Source of the DNA: Bacteroidales bacterium
GTDB lineage: Bacteria > Bacteroidota > Bacteroidia > Bacteroidales > UBA932
Assembly: GCA_017430365.1 (NCBI GenBank)
Contig: JAFRNC010000002.1
Coordinates: forward strand, 372,001-436,000
Direction: 5' to 3'
DNA: 64,000 nucleotides
The position numbers and the translations under genes are program-made. The notes under the pieces were generated by a model. That model did no database searches and was not told the DNA's origin. It saw only the letters and a program-made list of their open reading frames with translations. Positions 19,022 to 27,778 of this stretch are shown one piece after another; position 1 is the stretch's first letter; every line of letters starts with the position of its first letter.

Positions 19022-20025
19022 TTGACGCTATCGGAGGCTACTTTGAACTGGCGGAATTAGAGAAAGGCGAATTCCCACTCTCTGATGGAATTCTTTTGAA
19101 TTCAGGGAGAAATGCCTTGGAGTACATCCTTAGGTCAATCGGTAAAGTTAATCGAGTCTATATTCCATTTTATACCTGTGAGGTGGTGCTAGAGCCTATT
19201 CGTAAGCTCTGCATTTCATGGACTTGTTATCATATTACATCTGCACTTGAGATTGATGAAGACCTATCTCCTGCAGAAGGAGAGTATATCATTGCCAACA
19301 ATTATTTTGGGATCAAAGATGCCTACATCCAGCAACTGGCAGAGCGATATGGCCATCATTTGATTGTAGATTGTGCTCAAGCATTGTTCGCCAAAACAAT
19401 CCCCGGTATCAAAGTTTTCTATAGTACCCGTAAATATGTTGGCGTAGCTGATGGGGGTGTCGCCTACTTGGGGGATGATTGCAGATACCCCGTAACGGTT
19501 AAAGAGGCCGACTGCACCAACAATCACGACAGTCATCTTTATCTCCGTAAACAATTCGGGGCCGAAGCAGGATATAATGAATTCAAGAATAATGAAATAA
19601 AATTGAGCAATCAACCAATTCGGTGGATGTCTGATAAAACCAGAGACATATTGGAACACATTGATTATGATTCTATCCAAAAAAAAAGAAACAGCAATTT
19701 TGCCATTCTTCATGAATCATTGAACGTTTTTAATCATCTGACAATATCGGATTGGCATTCGTTTTCATGCCCAATGCTTTATCCATTGTTTACACAAGAT
19801 GCCCAAAGTCTTCGACAACACTTAATCGCCCATAAAATATATGTCGCCAAATACTGGCCGGTAATGCCATTTCTTTTGAATCAAAGTCTCGAATGGACAC
19901 TGGTTGAAGGAATTGTACCTATACCGTGCGACCAAAGGTATGGGGAAAATGAAATGAATTACATTATTACTAATATCTTAACTTGGTATGAAAAAAAGAA
20001 TCATCATTTTCGGAGCGACAGGTAA
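18997..20025 (+). CDS. Divergent PLP-dependent aminotransferase-like protein
   Basis: A 342-residue protein that resembles fold-type I aminotransferases of the DegT group but is clearly divergent and shorter. Supporting residues: the substrate/cofactor segment LLNSGRNALEYILRSIG (about 32-48), the pyridine-nitrogen Asp in LIVDCAQALF and a candidate Schiff-base Lys146 in YSTRKYVGVADGG. The usual SFH(x)TK motif is replaced by STRK. It overlaps the ATP-grasp gene by 25 bases and the epimerase gene by 38 bases. It may be a second sugar aminotransferase or a related PLP enzyme acting with the ATP-grasp ligase. Base composition is more A+T rich than the chromosomal flank. Confidence 0.7.
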   Translation: MVNYESSIIDAIGGYFELAELEKGEFPLSDGILLNSGRNALEYILRSIGKVNRVYIPFYTCEVVLEPIRKLCISWTCYHITSALEIDEDLSPAEGEYIIANNYFGIKDAYIQQLAERYGHHLIVDCAQALFAKTIPGIKVFYSTRKYVGVADGGVAYLGDDCRYPVTVKEADCTNNHDSHLYLRKQFGAEAGYNEFKNNEIKLSNQPIRWMSDKTRDILEHIDYDSIQKKRNSNFAILHESLNVFNHLTISDWHSFSCPMLYPLFTQDAQSLRQHLIAHKIYVAKYWPVMPFLLNQSLEWTLVEGIVPIPCDQRYGENEMNYIITNILTWYEKKNHHFRSDR

Positions 20026-20992
20026 TGTAGGATCATATGTTTTCAAGTATGCCACAGACTATTTCAACCCAGAAGAATATGAAGTAGTTGCTTCTGGACG
20101 GCGGGAAACTGATTTCTTTTCAAAAAGAGGTTTTCAATACTATCCAGTCGATATCTCAAAAGCCGAAGATTTCAACAAACTTCCTCAGAATAATATTTAT
20201 GCGATTATATACCTGGCAGCTCAGATTCCTTCTTATATGTCCGGATATCATCCGGAAAAATACATTCAAGCAAACATTTTAGGAGCTTATAATGTGTTGG
20301 AGTATTGTCGGAAAGTTAAAGCTGATCGCATTCTTTTTTCCACAACCGTATTTGATATTTCGCTTACAGCTGAACCCGGCAGGGTTTTATCTCCAAATGA
20401 ACCATTAAACTTCAGTTATAAAGGAGATCATGCAATATACGTTATTTCAAAGAATACCGCGATCGAATTGATCAAGCATTATCATGCGGAATATGGCCTT
20501 AAATATTTCATTTTCCGCTTCCCCACCATCTATAATTATAGCCCTTACCATTACTATCATCCAAACGGAATCAAGACTTTACGTCCCGTATACCGTATGA
20601 TAGAACTCGCCAAGAAAGGAGAGCCAATAGAATTATGGGGCGATCCGAACTATGCCAAAGACATGGTTCATGTGTATGACTGCGCTCAAATGTTATGTAA
20701 AGCCGTAGAAGTTGATCGGGAAATCGGCTTCTACAATGTTGGCACCGGCATACCGGTCACACTCAAAGAACAAATTGAAACTATCATCAAAGTCTTTTCA
20801 CCAGAAGATCATCCTTCCCCTATCATTTATTGCCCCGATAAACCTTGTGGCGGTGGATTCTTAATGGATGTGAGTAATGCAAAAGAAGAACTGGGTTACG
20901 AGCCACAATATGATTGCCTAGCTCTTTTCATGGACTATAAAAGAGAAATGGAAATTAATCGGTTTAAGGAGTTGCGAGGAGAACAAATCTGA
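19988..20992 (+). CDS. NAD(P)-dependent sugar epimerase/dehydratase (extended SDR)
   Basis: A 334-residue extended short-chain dehydrogenase. The Rossmann motif IIIFGATGNVGSYVF is at residues 5-19 and the catalytic Tyr-Lys pair lies in YVISKNTAIEL (YxxxK), preceded by the FSTTVFD serine/threonine strand. Such enzymes epimerise, dehydrate or reduce nucleotide sugars in the cytosol; the exact reaction is not visible. It starts within the preceding gene (38-base overlap) and its TGA overlaps the ATG of the next gene (TGATG). Confidence 0.88.
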   Translation: MKKRIIIFGATGNVGSYVFKYATDYFNPEEYEVVASGRRETDFFSKRGFQYYPVDISKAEDFNKLPQNNIYAIIYLAAQIPSYMSGYHPEKYIQANILGAYNVLEYCRKVKADRILFSTTVFDISLTAEPGRVLSPNEPLNFSYKGDHAIYVISKNTAIELIKHYHAEYGLKYFIFRFPTIYNYSPYHYYHPNGIKTLRPVYRMIELAKKGEPIELWGDPNYAKDMVHVYDCAQMLCKAVEVDREIGFYNVGTGIPVTLKEQIETIIKVFSPEDHPSPIIYCPDKPCGGGFLMDVSNAKEELGYEPQYDCLALFMDYKREMEINRFKELRGEQI

Positions 20993-21930
20993 TGAAAGAG
21001 ATCATTCCTCTGGTTAGTATCTGCTGCGTCGTCTATAACCACGAAAAGTTTTTAAAGCAGTGTCTTGAAGGTTTTTTGATGCAACAGACAGAATTTGATT
21101 TCGAGATCATAGTACACGACGACGCGTCAAAGGACCGGTCTCAGTCTATTATTCGAGATTATTGCCAACAATATCCCGCTCTTTTTCGGGCTATTTTGCA
21201 AACGGAAAACCAGTTTTCCCAGGGTAGACGCATACTGCCAATTCTACTTCAAAATGCCCGGGGCAAATATTTCGCCCTCTGCGAAGGAGACGACTACTGG
21301 ACGGATCCGTTAAAACTTCAAAAGCAAGTTGATTATATGGAGAAGCATGATGATTGCTACATGAGTACGCATGCTTCTTTTTGGGAAGTTGATGGTAATC
21401 TTGTGACAAGAGGTTGCCAATACGAAGATGAGCGAGATTTGACAACGGACGAAGTGATCCGCAATGGCGGTCTGTATCTTGCTACCGCTTCTCTTATATT
21501 CCGTAGAGAGTTGCTTGATTCCAAGCCCCAGTGGATGAAAAAGGCCGATATTGGAGACTATCCTTTACAAATATGGGGCTCTGTCCGCGGAAAACTTCAC
21601 TATTTTCCACAGCAAATGTGCGTTTATCGATACCAGGTACCTGGATCATGGACTGATAACCTAAGGAAAACCGGTATCAATACGCAACACCTTCTTACCG
21701 AAGTCGCATGGCTGAAAAGTTTTGATGAAGAAACCAAGCACCAGTACTCTGAAGCTGTCTATAGCCATCTTTTACCTTTTTGTCGCGAACTGTACTATTC
21801 CAAACAGATTTCTGTTTTCGAATATCTTCGCGCTTTGAGGAAATCTCAACCACACTCCTTTTTATTGTTTCTATTCCAAAAGTTTTTCACGCGTTTGGGG
21901 GCATTCTTCAAACGCCTTTTTGGAATATAA
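20992..21930 (+). CDS. Family 2 glycosyltransferase
   Basis: GT-A fold inverting glycosyltransferase of 312 residues. The N-terminal domain has LVSICCVVYNHEKFLKQCLE and the first acidic motif VHDDASKDRS. The metal-binding region is EGDDYWTDPLKLQKQV, a variant typical of capsule-type GT2 enzymes. No membrane helix is evident, so it probably works at the cytoplasmic face on a lipid-linked intermediate. It is coupled to the upstream epimerase by a 1-base overlap. Donor and acceptor are unknown. Confidence 0.9.
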   Translation: MKEIIPLVSICCVVYNHEKFLKQCLEGFLMQQTEFDFEIIVHDDASKDRSQSIIRDYCQQYPALFRAILQTENQFSQGRRILPILLQNARGKYFALCEGDDYWTDPLKLQKQVDYMEKHDDCYMSTHASFWEVDGNLVTRGCQYEDERDLTTDEVIRNGGLYLATASLIFRRELLDSKPQWMKKADIGDYPLQIWGSVRGKLHYFPQQMCVYRYQVPGSWTDNLRKTGINTQHLLTEVAWLKSFDEETKHQYSEAVYSHLLPFCRELYYSKQISVFEYLRALRKSQPHSFLLFLFQKFFTRLGAFFKRLFGI

Positions 21931-21962
21931 CGATAGGATTCCTTTGTCTATATAGGATAGCG

Positions 21963-23303
21963 ATGAAGAAAGTCATTACCTACGGAACCTTCGATCTGCT
22001 TCATCAGGGGCATATCAATCTGCTCCGTCGCGCCAAAGAATTAGGGGATTATCTCATTGTCGGGGTAACCAGTGACAGTTTTGACCGGGGACGCGGCAAG
22101 TTGAATGTGAAGAACAATGTGTTGGAACGCGTCGAAGCTGTCAAGAAAACCGGGTATGCCGATGAAGTGATCATCGAAGATTATCTGGGACAAAAAATCG
22201 ATGATATCCAGCGATATGAAATTGATGTTTTTGCTATCGGCTCTGATTGGACGGGCAAGTTCGATTATCTGAAAGAATATTGTGATGTGGTCTATCTTCC
22301 TCGTACCGAGGGGATTTCGAGCACTCAACTTCGAGCGGAAAGTCAAAATTCAATCCGAATCGGCATCATCGGGTCAGGGCGCATCGCCAGGCGTTTTGTG
22401 CCTGAAACAAAAGTGGTAAGCGGCGCTGACGTTGTCGCTGTCCTGAATCCGGACAAGGACGAGGCGGAGTCCTTTGCGCGACTATTCAGCATTGAAGCCT
22501 TTGATTCTTTTGAGGCCTTTATCAAGCAGGTGGATGCGGTGTATGTCGCATCTCCTCACTTGACACATTATCCTTATGTAAAGCAATCTCTTCTGGCAGG
22601 CAGGCATGTATTGTGCGAAATCCCGATGGTGTTGTCGGGCAATGAAGCAAAGGAACTGTACGACTTGGCCTCAAACCAGAACCTGGTTCTGCTTGAAGCC
22701 AGCAAAACGGCTTTTTGCCCGGCTTTCAACCATATCGTTACTCTTGTCAAGAGCGGCGTGATCGGCGATGTTGTCGACGTGAAGGCTTCACTTTCCAAGA
22801 TGGTTGCCCCACCTACGCGAGAACTTGATCCCCGTCAAGCCGGCGGCGCTTTACATGAACATGCTTCGCTTACGATGCTGGCCATTGTCAAGATACTGGG
22901 GATCGAATACTCAGACGTGCACTTTTATTCCAAAATGGAGGACGGGGTGGACATCTATACCAAGGCTGTCATCAATTACCCCCATGCCACTTCTTCGGCG
23001 ACATTAGGCATCGGTATCAAAACAGAGGGCAACCTGGTTATCTCCGGAACGAAGGGATACATCTATGTCCCCGCCCCTTGGTGGCTGACTGATTTCTTCG
23101 AAGTGCGCTACGAAGACCAGACCAAGAACCGGAAATACTTTTACAGTTATGACGGAGAAGGACTCCGGTATGAAATCCAGGAGTTTCTTTCAATGATTGT
23201 CAACGGACGCCGTGATTCATATCGGCTTCGTCGCGAAGAGAGTATCGCCATAGCAGGTTTGATCGACGCTTTTCATAACAATCAATGGTTGACACTTCTT
23301 TAA
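21963..23303 (+). CDS. TagD-like cytidylyltransferase fused to Gfo/Idh/MocA oxidoreductase
   Basis: Two-domain protein of 446 residues. Residues 1-128 form a glycerol-3-phosphate-cytidylyltransferase-type domain with GTFDLLHQGH (catalytic H14xGH17) and the signature RTEGISST at 114-121. Residues 131-446 form a Gfo/Idh/MocA NAD(P) oxidoreductase with GIIGSGRIA (134-142). The usual EKP motif of the second domain reads EIP (219-221), so the normally conserved lysine is missing. The fusion suggests that a polyol phosphate is made by reduction and then activated as a CDP-polyol. ATG 21963 is chosen because the cytidylyltransferase family begins there; the open frame upstream overlaps the GT2 gene. 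It overlaps the SDR gene by 19 bases. Confidence 0.88.
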   Translation: MKKVITYGTFDLLHQGHINLLRRAKELGDYLIVGVTSDSFDRGRGKLNVKNNVLERVEAVKKTGYADEVIIEDYLGQKIDDIQRYEIDVFAIGSDWTGKFDYLKEYCDVVYLPRTEGISSTQLRAESQNSIRIGIIGSGRIARRFVPETKVVSGADVVAVLNPDKDEAESFARLFSIEAFDSFEAFIKQVDAVYVASPHLTHYPYVKQSLLAGRHVLCEIPMVLSGNEAKELYDLASNQNLVLLEASKTAFCPAFNHIVTLVKSGVIGDVVDVKASLSKMVAPPTRELDPRQAGGALHEHASLTMLAIVKILGIEYSDVHFYSKMEDGVDIYTKAVINYPHATSSATLGIGIKTEGNLVISGTKGYIYVPAPWWLTDFFEVRYEDQTKNRKYFYSYDGEGLRYEIQEFLSMIVNGRRDSYRLRREESIAIAGLIDAFHNNQWLTLL

Positions 23304-24034
23304 ACAAAATCCATTCTGCCCTTATTGTTGGAGGGGCCAGTGGCATCGGCCTGGCAATCGCCGTCCTGTTGGCTTCAAGAGAAACAACAAACCGAGTCTT
23401 TGTCGTTGACAAGAATCCCTTCCCGGAACCGTACCGGCACCCCAAGATTGAAAGCAAGGTGTTTGACCTGCGTACGGAAGACTATTCTTTCTTCGATCAA
23501 TTCACAATTGTCGATACTTTGATGATTACCGCCGGTTTCGGAAAACTGGCCCACTTCCATGACTTGACAGAACAGTACATCATTGATTCCTTTCAAGTCA
23601 ATACGTTGCCCGTACTCAGGTTGGTCAAAAGGTTTTATCCCAGATTGGAAAGCCCGGAACCTTTCCAGTGTGGCGTTATGGTAAGTATTGCTGGATTCCT
23701 TTCTTCTCCGCTCTTTTCGGTATATGGATCAACGAAAGCGGCGTTACGGTCTTTCATTGAAAGTGTGAATGTAGAGTTGACCAAGGCTGGTTCCCGAAAC
23801 AGGATTTTGAATGTGTCACCCGGATTCATAAAAGGGACGGGGTTTTATCAGAAAGCAACAGATATTTCCGTTACCAAAGATCTTGCACTGGAAATCATTA
23901 CGCATCTTGAAGCTCATGATGATCTGTTCATTCCTGATTATGAAAGCGTCTATCAGGAAGTTTTAGAGCGATATCATGCAGACTTCCGGAAAGAGGGGTT
24001 GCATAGCTATGATTACAAATTGTCAAGAATGTAA
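23285..24034 (+). CDS. Short-chain dehydrogenase/reductase
   Basis: Classical-size SDR of 249 residues with cofactor motif GGASGIG (about 16-22), a serine strand VSIAGFLSS and catalytic YGSTK, so the active site looks complete. It lies between the cytidylyltransferase/oxidoreductase fusion and a CDP-glycerol-transferase-like gene, which suggests a redox step in making the polyol or sugar moiety. The start overlaps the upstream gene by 19 bases. The substrate is unknown. Confidence 0.88.
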   Translation: MVDTSLNKIHSALIVGGASGIGLAIAVLLASRETTNRVFVVDKNPFPEPYRHPKIESKVFDLRTEDYSFFDQFTIVDTLMITAGFGKLAHFHDLTEQYIIDSFQVNTLPVLRLVKRFYPRLESPEPFQCGVMVSIAGFLSSPLFSVYGSTKAALRSFIESVNVELTKAGSRNRILNVSPGFIKGTGFYQKATDISVTKDLALEIITHLEAHDDLFIPDYESVYQEVLERYHADFRKEGLHSYDYKLSRM

Positions 24035-24037
24035 TTT

Positions 24038-25297
24038 ATGAAACCCCTTGCGGAGACAGCTTTATACAGTTTCTATTTCAGGTCTTTTATACTCAGAAAA
24101 AAAAGACTCGATCATGATTTGGTGTTACGCCGAATACGGAAAAAGGGAATTGCCTCTGTGGCTTTCATCGTTTCGTCGTTGCCAATGTGGCGAGGACAGG
24201 GGCTTTTGGATTTGCTTCTGAAGGATTCTCGATTTAAAGTATCTGTCATGCTTCTCCCTTTCGCCAGCTATTCGTCACATGAAAAAGAAGAATGTCTTCA
24301 AAATATTCATGCCTATTTCGCAGGAAAAGGTATTCCTGTTGAAGATTTGGGCAAAAGAGATTGCCCCGAACAGTATCTGCGGGAGGTATTGAATCCTGAT
24401 ATCCTCTTTTATCCGCAACAATACTATTGGTTGTACGAGAATGGATTGGACAGTTTTAAGTTCGAAGACAAGTTGTTATGTTTCATTCCATATAGCCTCA
24501 ATATTATTAACGAGCCTTGGATTTTCAACCAAAGATTCAGCAATGTTGCCTGGCGTTTATTCTATCCAACGCCTTTTGACAAAGAGGCCGCAGAAAAGTA
24601 TGCTCTCAACAAAGGACAGAATGTCAGAGTTGTAGGAAACCCTACAGCGGATTTATTCTTGGCAAACAGTCATGTTTATGCTTGGAAATCACAGGAGAAG
24701 GTCAAGAAAAAAATCATTTGGGCGCCGCATTTTTCTATCGAGGAGGGAGGATTTATCTACAGGGGGTCCTTTTTATTGATATATAATGAAATGTTGCAGA
24801 TAGCCAAGCGTTATCGCGACCATTTCCAATTTGTCTTCAAACCTCACCCCCGCTTAGCCACGGAATTATACAAGCATCCGGACTGGGGAAAAGAACGGAC
24901 AAATGCTTACTATCAAGAATGGGCGGTGGGAGAGAACACCCAGTTGGAAACAGGTAGTTATATTGACTTGTTCATGACTTCTGACGCCATGATTCACGAC
25001 TGCGTCTCCTTTACGGCAGAATATCACTATTCTCATAATCCGACTTTCTTTTTCACCACAAATATCGAGCAAACGGAGAGGCAACTGAACACATTGGGGT
25101 TAAATGCATTACACGCGCACTATATCGGCTCGGAAACGCAAGATATTATTGATTTCTTAGAGAATGTAGTATTGAATGGTAACGATTCCATGAAAGATAC
25201 TCGACAAGCCTTTTTCAATCATTACCTTCTTCCGATTGACGGCAGAAGTGTGGCCGAAAATATTCATCAGGAAATCGTAACCTCAATTTGGAATTGA
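24038..25297 (+). CDS. CDP-glycerol glycerophosphotransferase-like protein
   Basis: A 419-residue protein resembling the TagB/TagF group (GT-B-like polyol-phosphate transferases). Supporting segments: GNPTADLFL, IIWAPHFSIEEGG (about 228-240), the basic donor-binding KPHPRL (about 269-274) and DLFMTSDAMIHDCVSF (about 308-323), where TagF-like proteins read a similar S-D-x-S/H block. With the CDP-polyol-type cytidylyltransferase just upstream, it probably adds a polyol phosphate to the glycan. No signal peptide is seen; a cytosolic membrane-face location is likely. It starts 3 bases after the SDR stop. Confidence 0.75.
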   Translation: MKPLAETALYSFYFRSFILRKKRLDHDLVLRRIRKKGIASVAFIVSSLPMWRGQGLLDLLLKDSRFKVSVMLLPFASYSSHEKEECLQNIHAYFAGKGIPVEDLGKRDCPEQYLREVLNPDILFYPQQYYWLYENGLDSFKFEDKLLCFIPYSLNIINEPWIFNQRFSNVAWRLFYPTPFDKEAAEKYALNKGQNVRVVGNPTADLFLANSHVYAWKSQEKVKKKIIWAPHFSIEEGGFIYRGSFLLIYNEMLQIAKRYRDHFQFVFKPHPRLATELYKHPDWGKERTNAYYQEWAVGENTQLETGSYIDLFMTSDAMIHDCVSFTAEYHYSHNPTFFFTTNIEQTERQLNTLGLNALHAHYIGSETQDIIDFLENVVLNGNDSMKDTRQAFFNHYLLPIDGRSVAENIHQEIVTSIWN

Positions 25298-25309
25298 TGC
25301 TGTTGTAAC

Positions 25310-26767
25310 ATGTCAGACGACCTGAAACAAAAAACCGTTACTGGCGTTTCCTGGAGTTTCGTCGAGCAGATTCTTACCCGCGGTGTAAACTTTATCATCG
25401 GCATCATCCTGGCCAGGCTGCTTTCTCCGACGGATTATGGGCTGGTTGGGATGTTGGGTATCTTTATAGCAATTTCCCAACTCTTCATAGATGGAGGATT
25501 GGCGGGGGCGCTTGTCAGGACCAAGAATCCCAGTCAAGAGGATTTTTCTACGGTTTACCTCATCAATCTGATTATGAGCGTCGTGTTCTATGCAATCCTT
25601 TTTGCTGTCGCACCCGCTGTTGCCTCTTTCTACGAACAGCCTCTCCTCAAGAACTTGCTTCGTGTCACGTCGCTTCTGCTTATCATCGGCGCCATCTCTT
25701 CCGTTCAGGGAGTCTTGCTGACCATTCGTGTCGATTTCAAATCCAAGACCATCATTTCGTTAATTACCGCTATTTTCTCCGGCGCTCTGGGCATTATCTG
25801 CGCTTATCGGGGGATGGGGGCATGGGCGTTGGTCGCGCAATCGCTTGCTTCTGCTCTTGCCGGAACCGTTGCGACATTAGCTTTCGTCCGATGGTTCCCC
25901 AGACTTGTTTTTTCAAAGGAATCGTTCAAACGCCTGTTTTCATACAGTTCAAAGATGCTGGTCGCCACGCTGATTAGTATTATTTACGACAATGCCTATC
26001 CGCTTGTCATTGGCAAACGATTCACTGCCGCCGATGTCGGACAGTATTCTCAAGCCGGCAAATTTCCAGGTGTGGCAAACGGAACCATTGCCGGCGCATT
26101 GAGCCGTGTCTCTTTTCCTGTGCTCAGCCAGATTCAAGATGATGACGAGCGGTTGTTGCGCGTATATGAAAAATACATCCAACTGGCATGCTTCATCATT
26201 TTCCCTGTATTGATGGGTCTATGCGGATGTGCCAGGCCGATTGTCTCGTTTCTTCTGACTGACAAATGGCTGGACTGTGTGCCACTTATGCAGATTATCT
26301 GTTTCGGATTACTGACGAATGCTATCACTATCATCAATTTGAATTTATTATATGTCAAAGGGCGGTCCGACCTTGTCCTGCGTCTGGAAATCATAAAGAA
26401 ATCCTTTGCTTTCGGCATCCTTTTCCTGACGATGTTCTTCGATATCACGGTCATGTGCATCGGTCAGGCTGTTTATGGAATTATCGCACTTTATTTCAAT
26501 ACCTATTATACTAAGAGAATTTTGGGCTATTCGTTTGCCCAGCAAGTCAAGACGGCAGCTCCTTATTTGTTGGTTTCGCTCATTGTTCTGGCTGAGGCAT
26601 ATCTCGTCTCATCGCTGATTGACAACAACTTAGTCTCACTGATCGTCGCTTTAACCGTTTGCCCACCCACCTACTGGCTCATCTCAAAAGCAGCCAATCT
26701 CTATGCCTATCGCGAGACAAAAGAATTAGTAACGGCACGATTCCCCACCATCGGCCATTGGCTTTAA
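25310..26767 (+). CDS. Wzx-type oligosaccharide flippase
   Basis: Inner-membrane flippase of the polysaccharide transport (MOP/PST) superfamily. It has 485 residues, about 12-14 membrane helices and the family opening WSFVEQILTRGVNFIIGIIL followed by ARLLSPTDYGLVGML. It should move the lipid-linked repeat unit to the periplasmic side. It is the only flippase in the locus. It starts 12 bases after the preceding gene. Confidence 0.92.
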   Translation: MSDDLKQKTVTGVSWSFVEQILTRGVNFIIGIILARLLSPTDYGLVGMLGIFIAISQLFIDGGLAGALVRTKNPSQEDFSTVYLINLIMSVVFYAILFAVAPAVASFYEQPLLKNLLRVTSLLLIIGAISSVQGVLLTIRVDFKSKTIISLITAIFSGALGIICAYRGMGAWALVAQSLASALAGTVATLAFVRWFPRLVFSKESFKRLFSYSSKMLVATLISIIYDNAYPLVIGKRFTAADVGQYSQAGKFPGVANGTIAGALSRVSFPVLSQIQDDDERLLRVYEKYIQLACFIIFPVLMGLCGCARPIVSFLLTDKWLDCVPLMQIICFGLLTNAITIINLNLLYVKGRSDLVLRLEIIKKSFAFGILFLTMFFDITVMCIGQAVYGIIALYFNTYYTKRILGYSFAQQVKTAAPYLLVSLIVLAEAYLVSSLIDNNLVSLIVALTVCPPTYWLISKAANLYAYRETKELVTARFPTIGHWL

Positions 26768-26779
26768 TTTGACGATATC

Positions 26780-27778
26780 TTGAATTCGGGTCCCATCCTA
26801 TCGGTTATCATCCCGCTCCACAACACAGAGAAGTACATCGGTGACTGCCTCTCTTCCATCGTTGACAATGCGGTTAACAAGACGCTTTACGAAGTGATTG
26901 TCATTGATGACGGCTCAACGGACGCATCCACAAAGATTGTTGGGGATTACTGTATTCATTATCCCAACGTTTCCTGCCATACACAGGAAAATCGGGGTGT
27001 CAGCGCTGCGCGCATGAGAGGAACTGCTCTGGCGAAAGGTGCCTATATCTGGTTCATTGACAGCGATGACTGGATTGAGAAAGACGCATTGTCCAAAGTG
27101 ATCAATTATCTTGATGACCCCAAGGATATCGACATACTGATAGCTCCTTTTTGCCTGAGATTCCCTGACAAACAATACGACTTTATTGCCCCTGTTATCA
27201 CGGAGCCTTCCTTTGTAACAGGGAAAGAACTCCTTCGCACGAGACAGTATATTTTCGTCGGCCCCCCGTATTTTGTTTTCAAGCGGCATTTTCTGGAAGA
27301 TACTTGGCTGTACTTTCCAGATCACACTCGATTTGAAGATGAGTATTTCTCAAGGGTGCTGCTTTATCGGGCGGATAGAATTCACATTCTCACTGAGCCG
27401 CTGTACAATTATCGACAGAATGACAATTCTTTCATGCATTCCTGTGACATTCAGGCAGCCCCTTATTTCATCGAAGTTTATGGACACCTGAAACGATTTG
27501 TCGATGCCGAGGTTGAAACAAATGACAAAAGTTGGTTCTATTACAACATCACTTCCTTTCTCCTGGAGAGCATTATCCGTAATATCGGCCAAGTCAATAC
27601 CAACGGTTTTGCCTCTTTTCGCCGGAAGAGCCTTCCCTTTATTCGACGGGAGTTTCTAAAGAACTTGTCTCACTTCCCGATTAAAGAGCAAATACTGGGA
27701 TTGTACTTGTTATTCTTTCCAAAGTCCTATTACAAGATAATGAAAAGACATAACGAAAAGAAAATATCCTTGGCATGA
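26780..27778 (+). CDS. Family 2 glycosyltransferase (TTG start)
   Basis: GT-A glycosyltransferase of 332 residues. Opening ILSVIIPLHNTEKYIGDCL, first acidic motif VIDDGSTDAS and metal motif WFIDSDDWIEKDAL, so the active site is intact. The predicted start is TTG at 26780; no ATG lies between it and the first catalytic strand, and the family N-terminus begins exactly here. Its stop overlaps the next ATG by 4 bases. Donor unknown. Confidence 0.88.
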   Translation: MNSGPILSVIIPLHNTEKYIGDCLSSIVDNAVNKTLYEVIVIDDGSTDASTKIVGDYCIHYPNVSCHTQENRGVSAARMRGTALAKGAYIWFIDSDDWIEKDALSKVINYLDDPKDIDILIAPFCLRFPDKQYDFIAPVITEPSFVTGKELLRTRQYIFVGPPYFVFKRHFLEDTWLYFPDHTRFEDEYFSRVLLYRADRIHILTEPLYNYRQNDNSFMHSCDIQAAPYFIEVYGHLKRFVDAEVETNDKSWFYYNITSFLLESIIRNIGQVNTNGFASFRRKSLPFIRREFLKNLSHFPIKEQILGLYLLFFPKSYYKIMKRHNEKKISLA

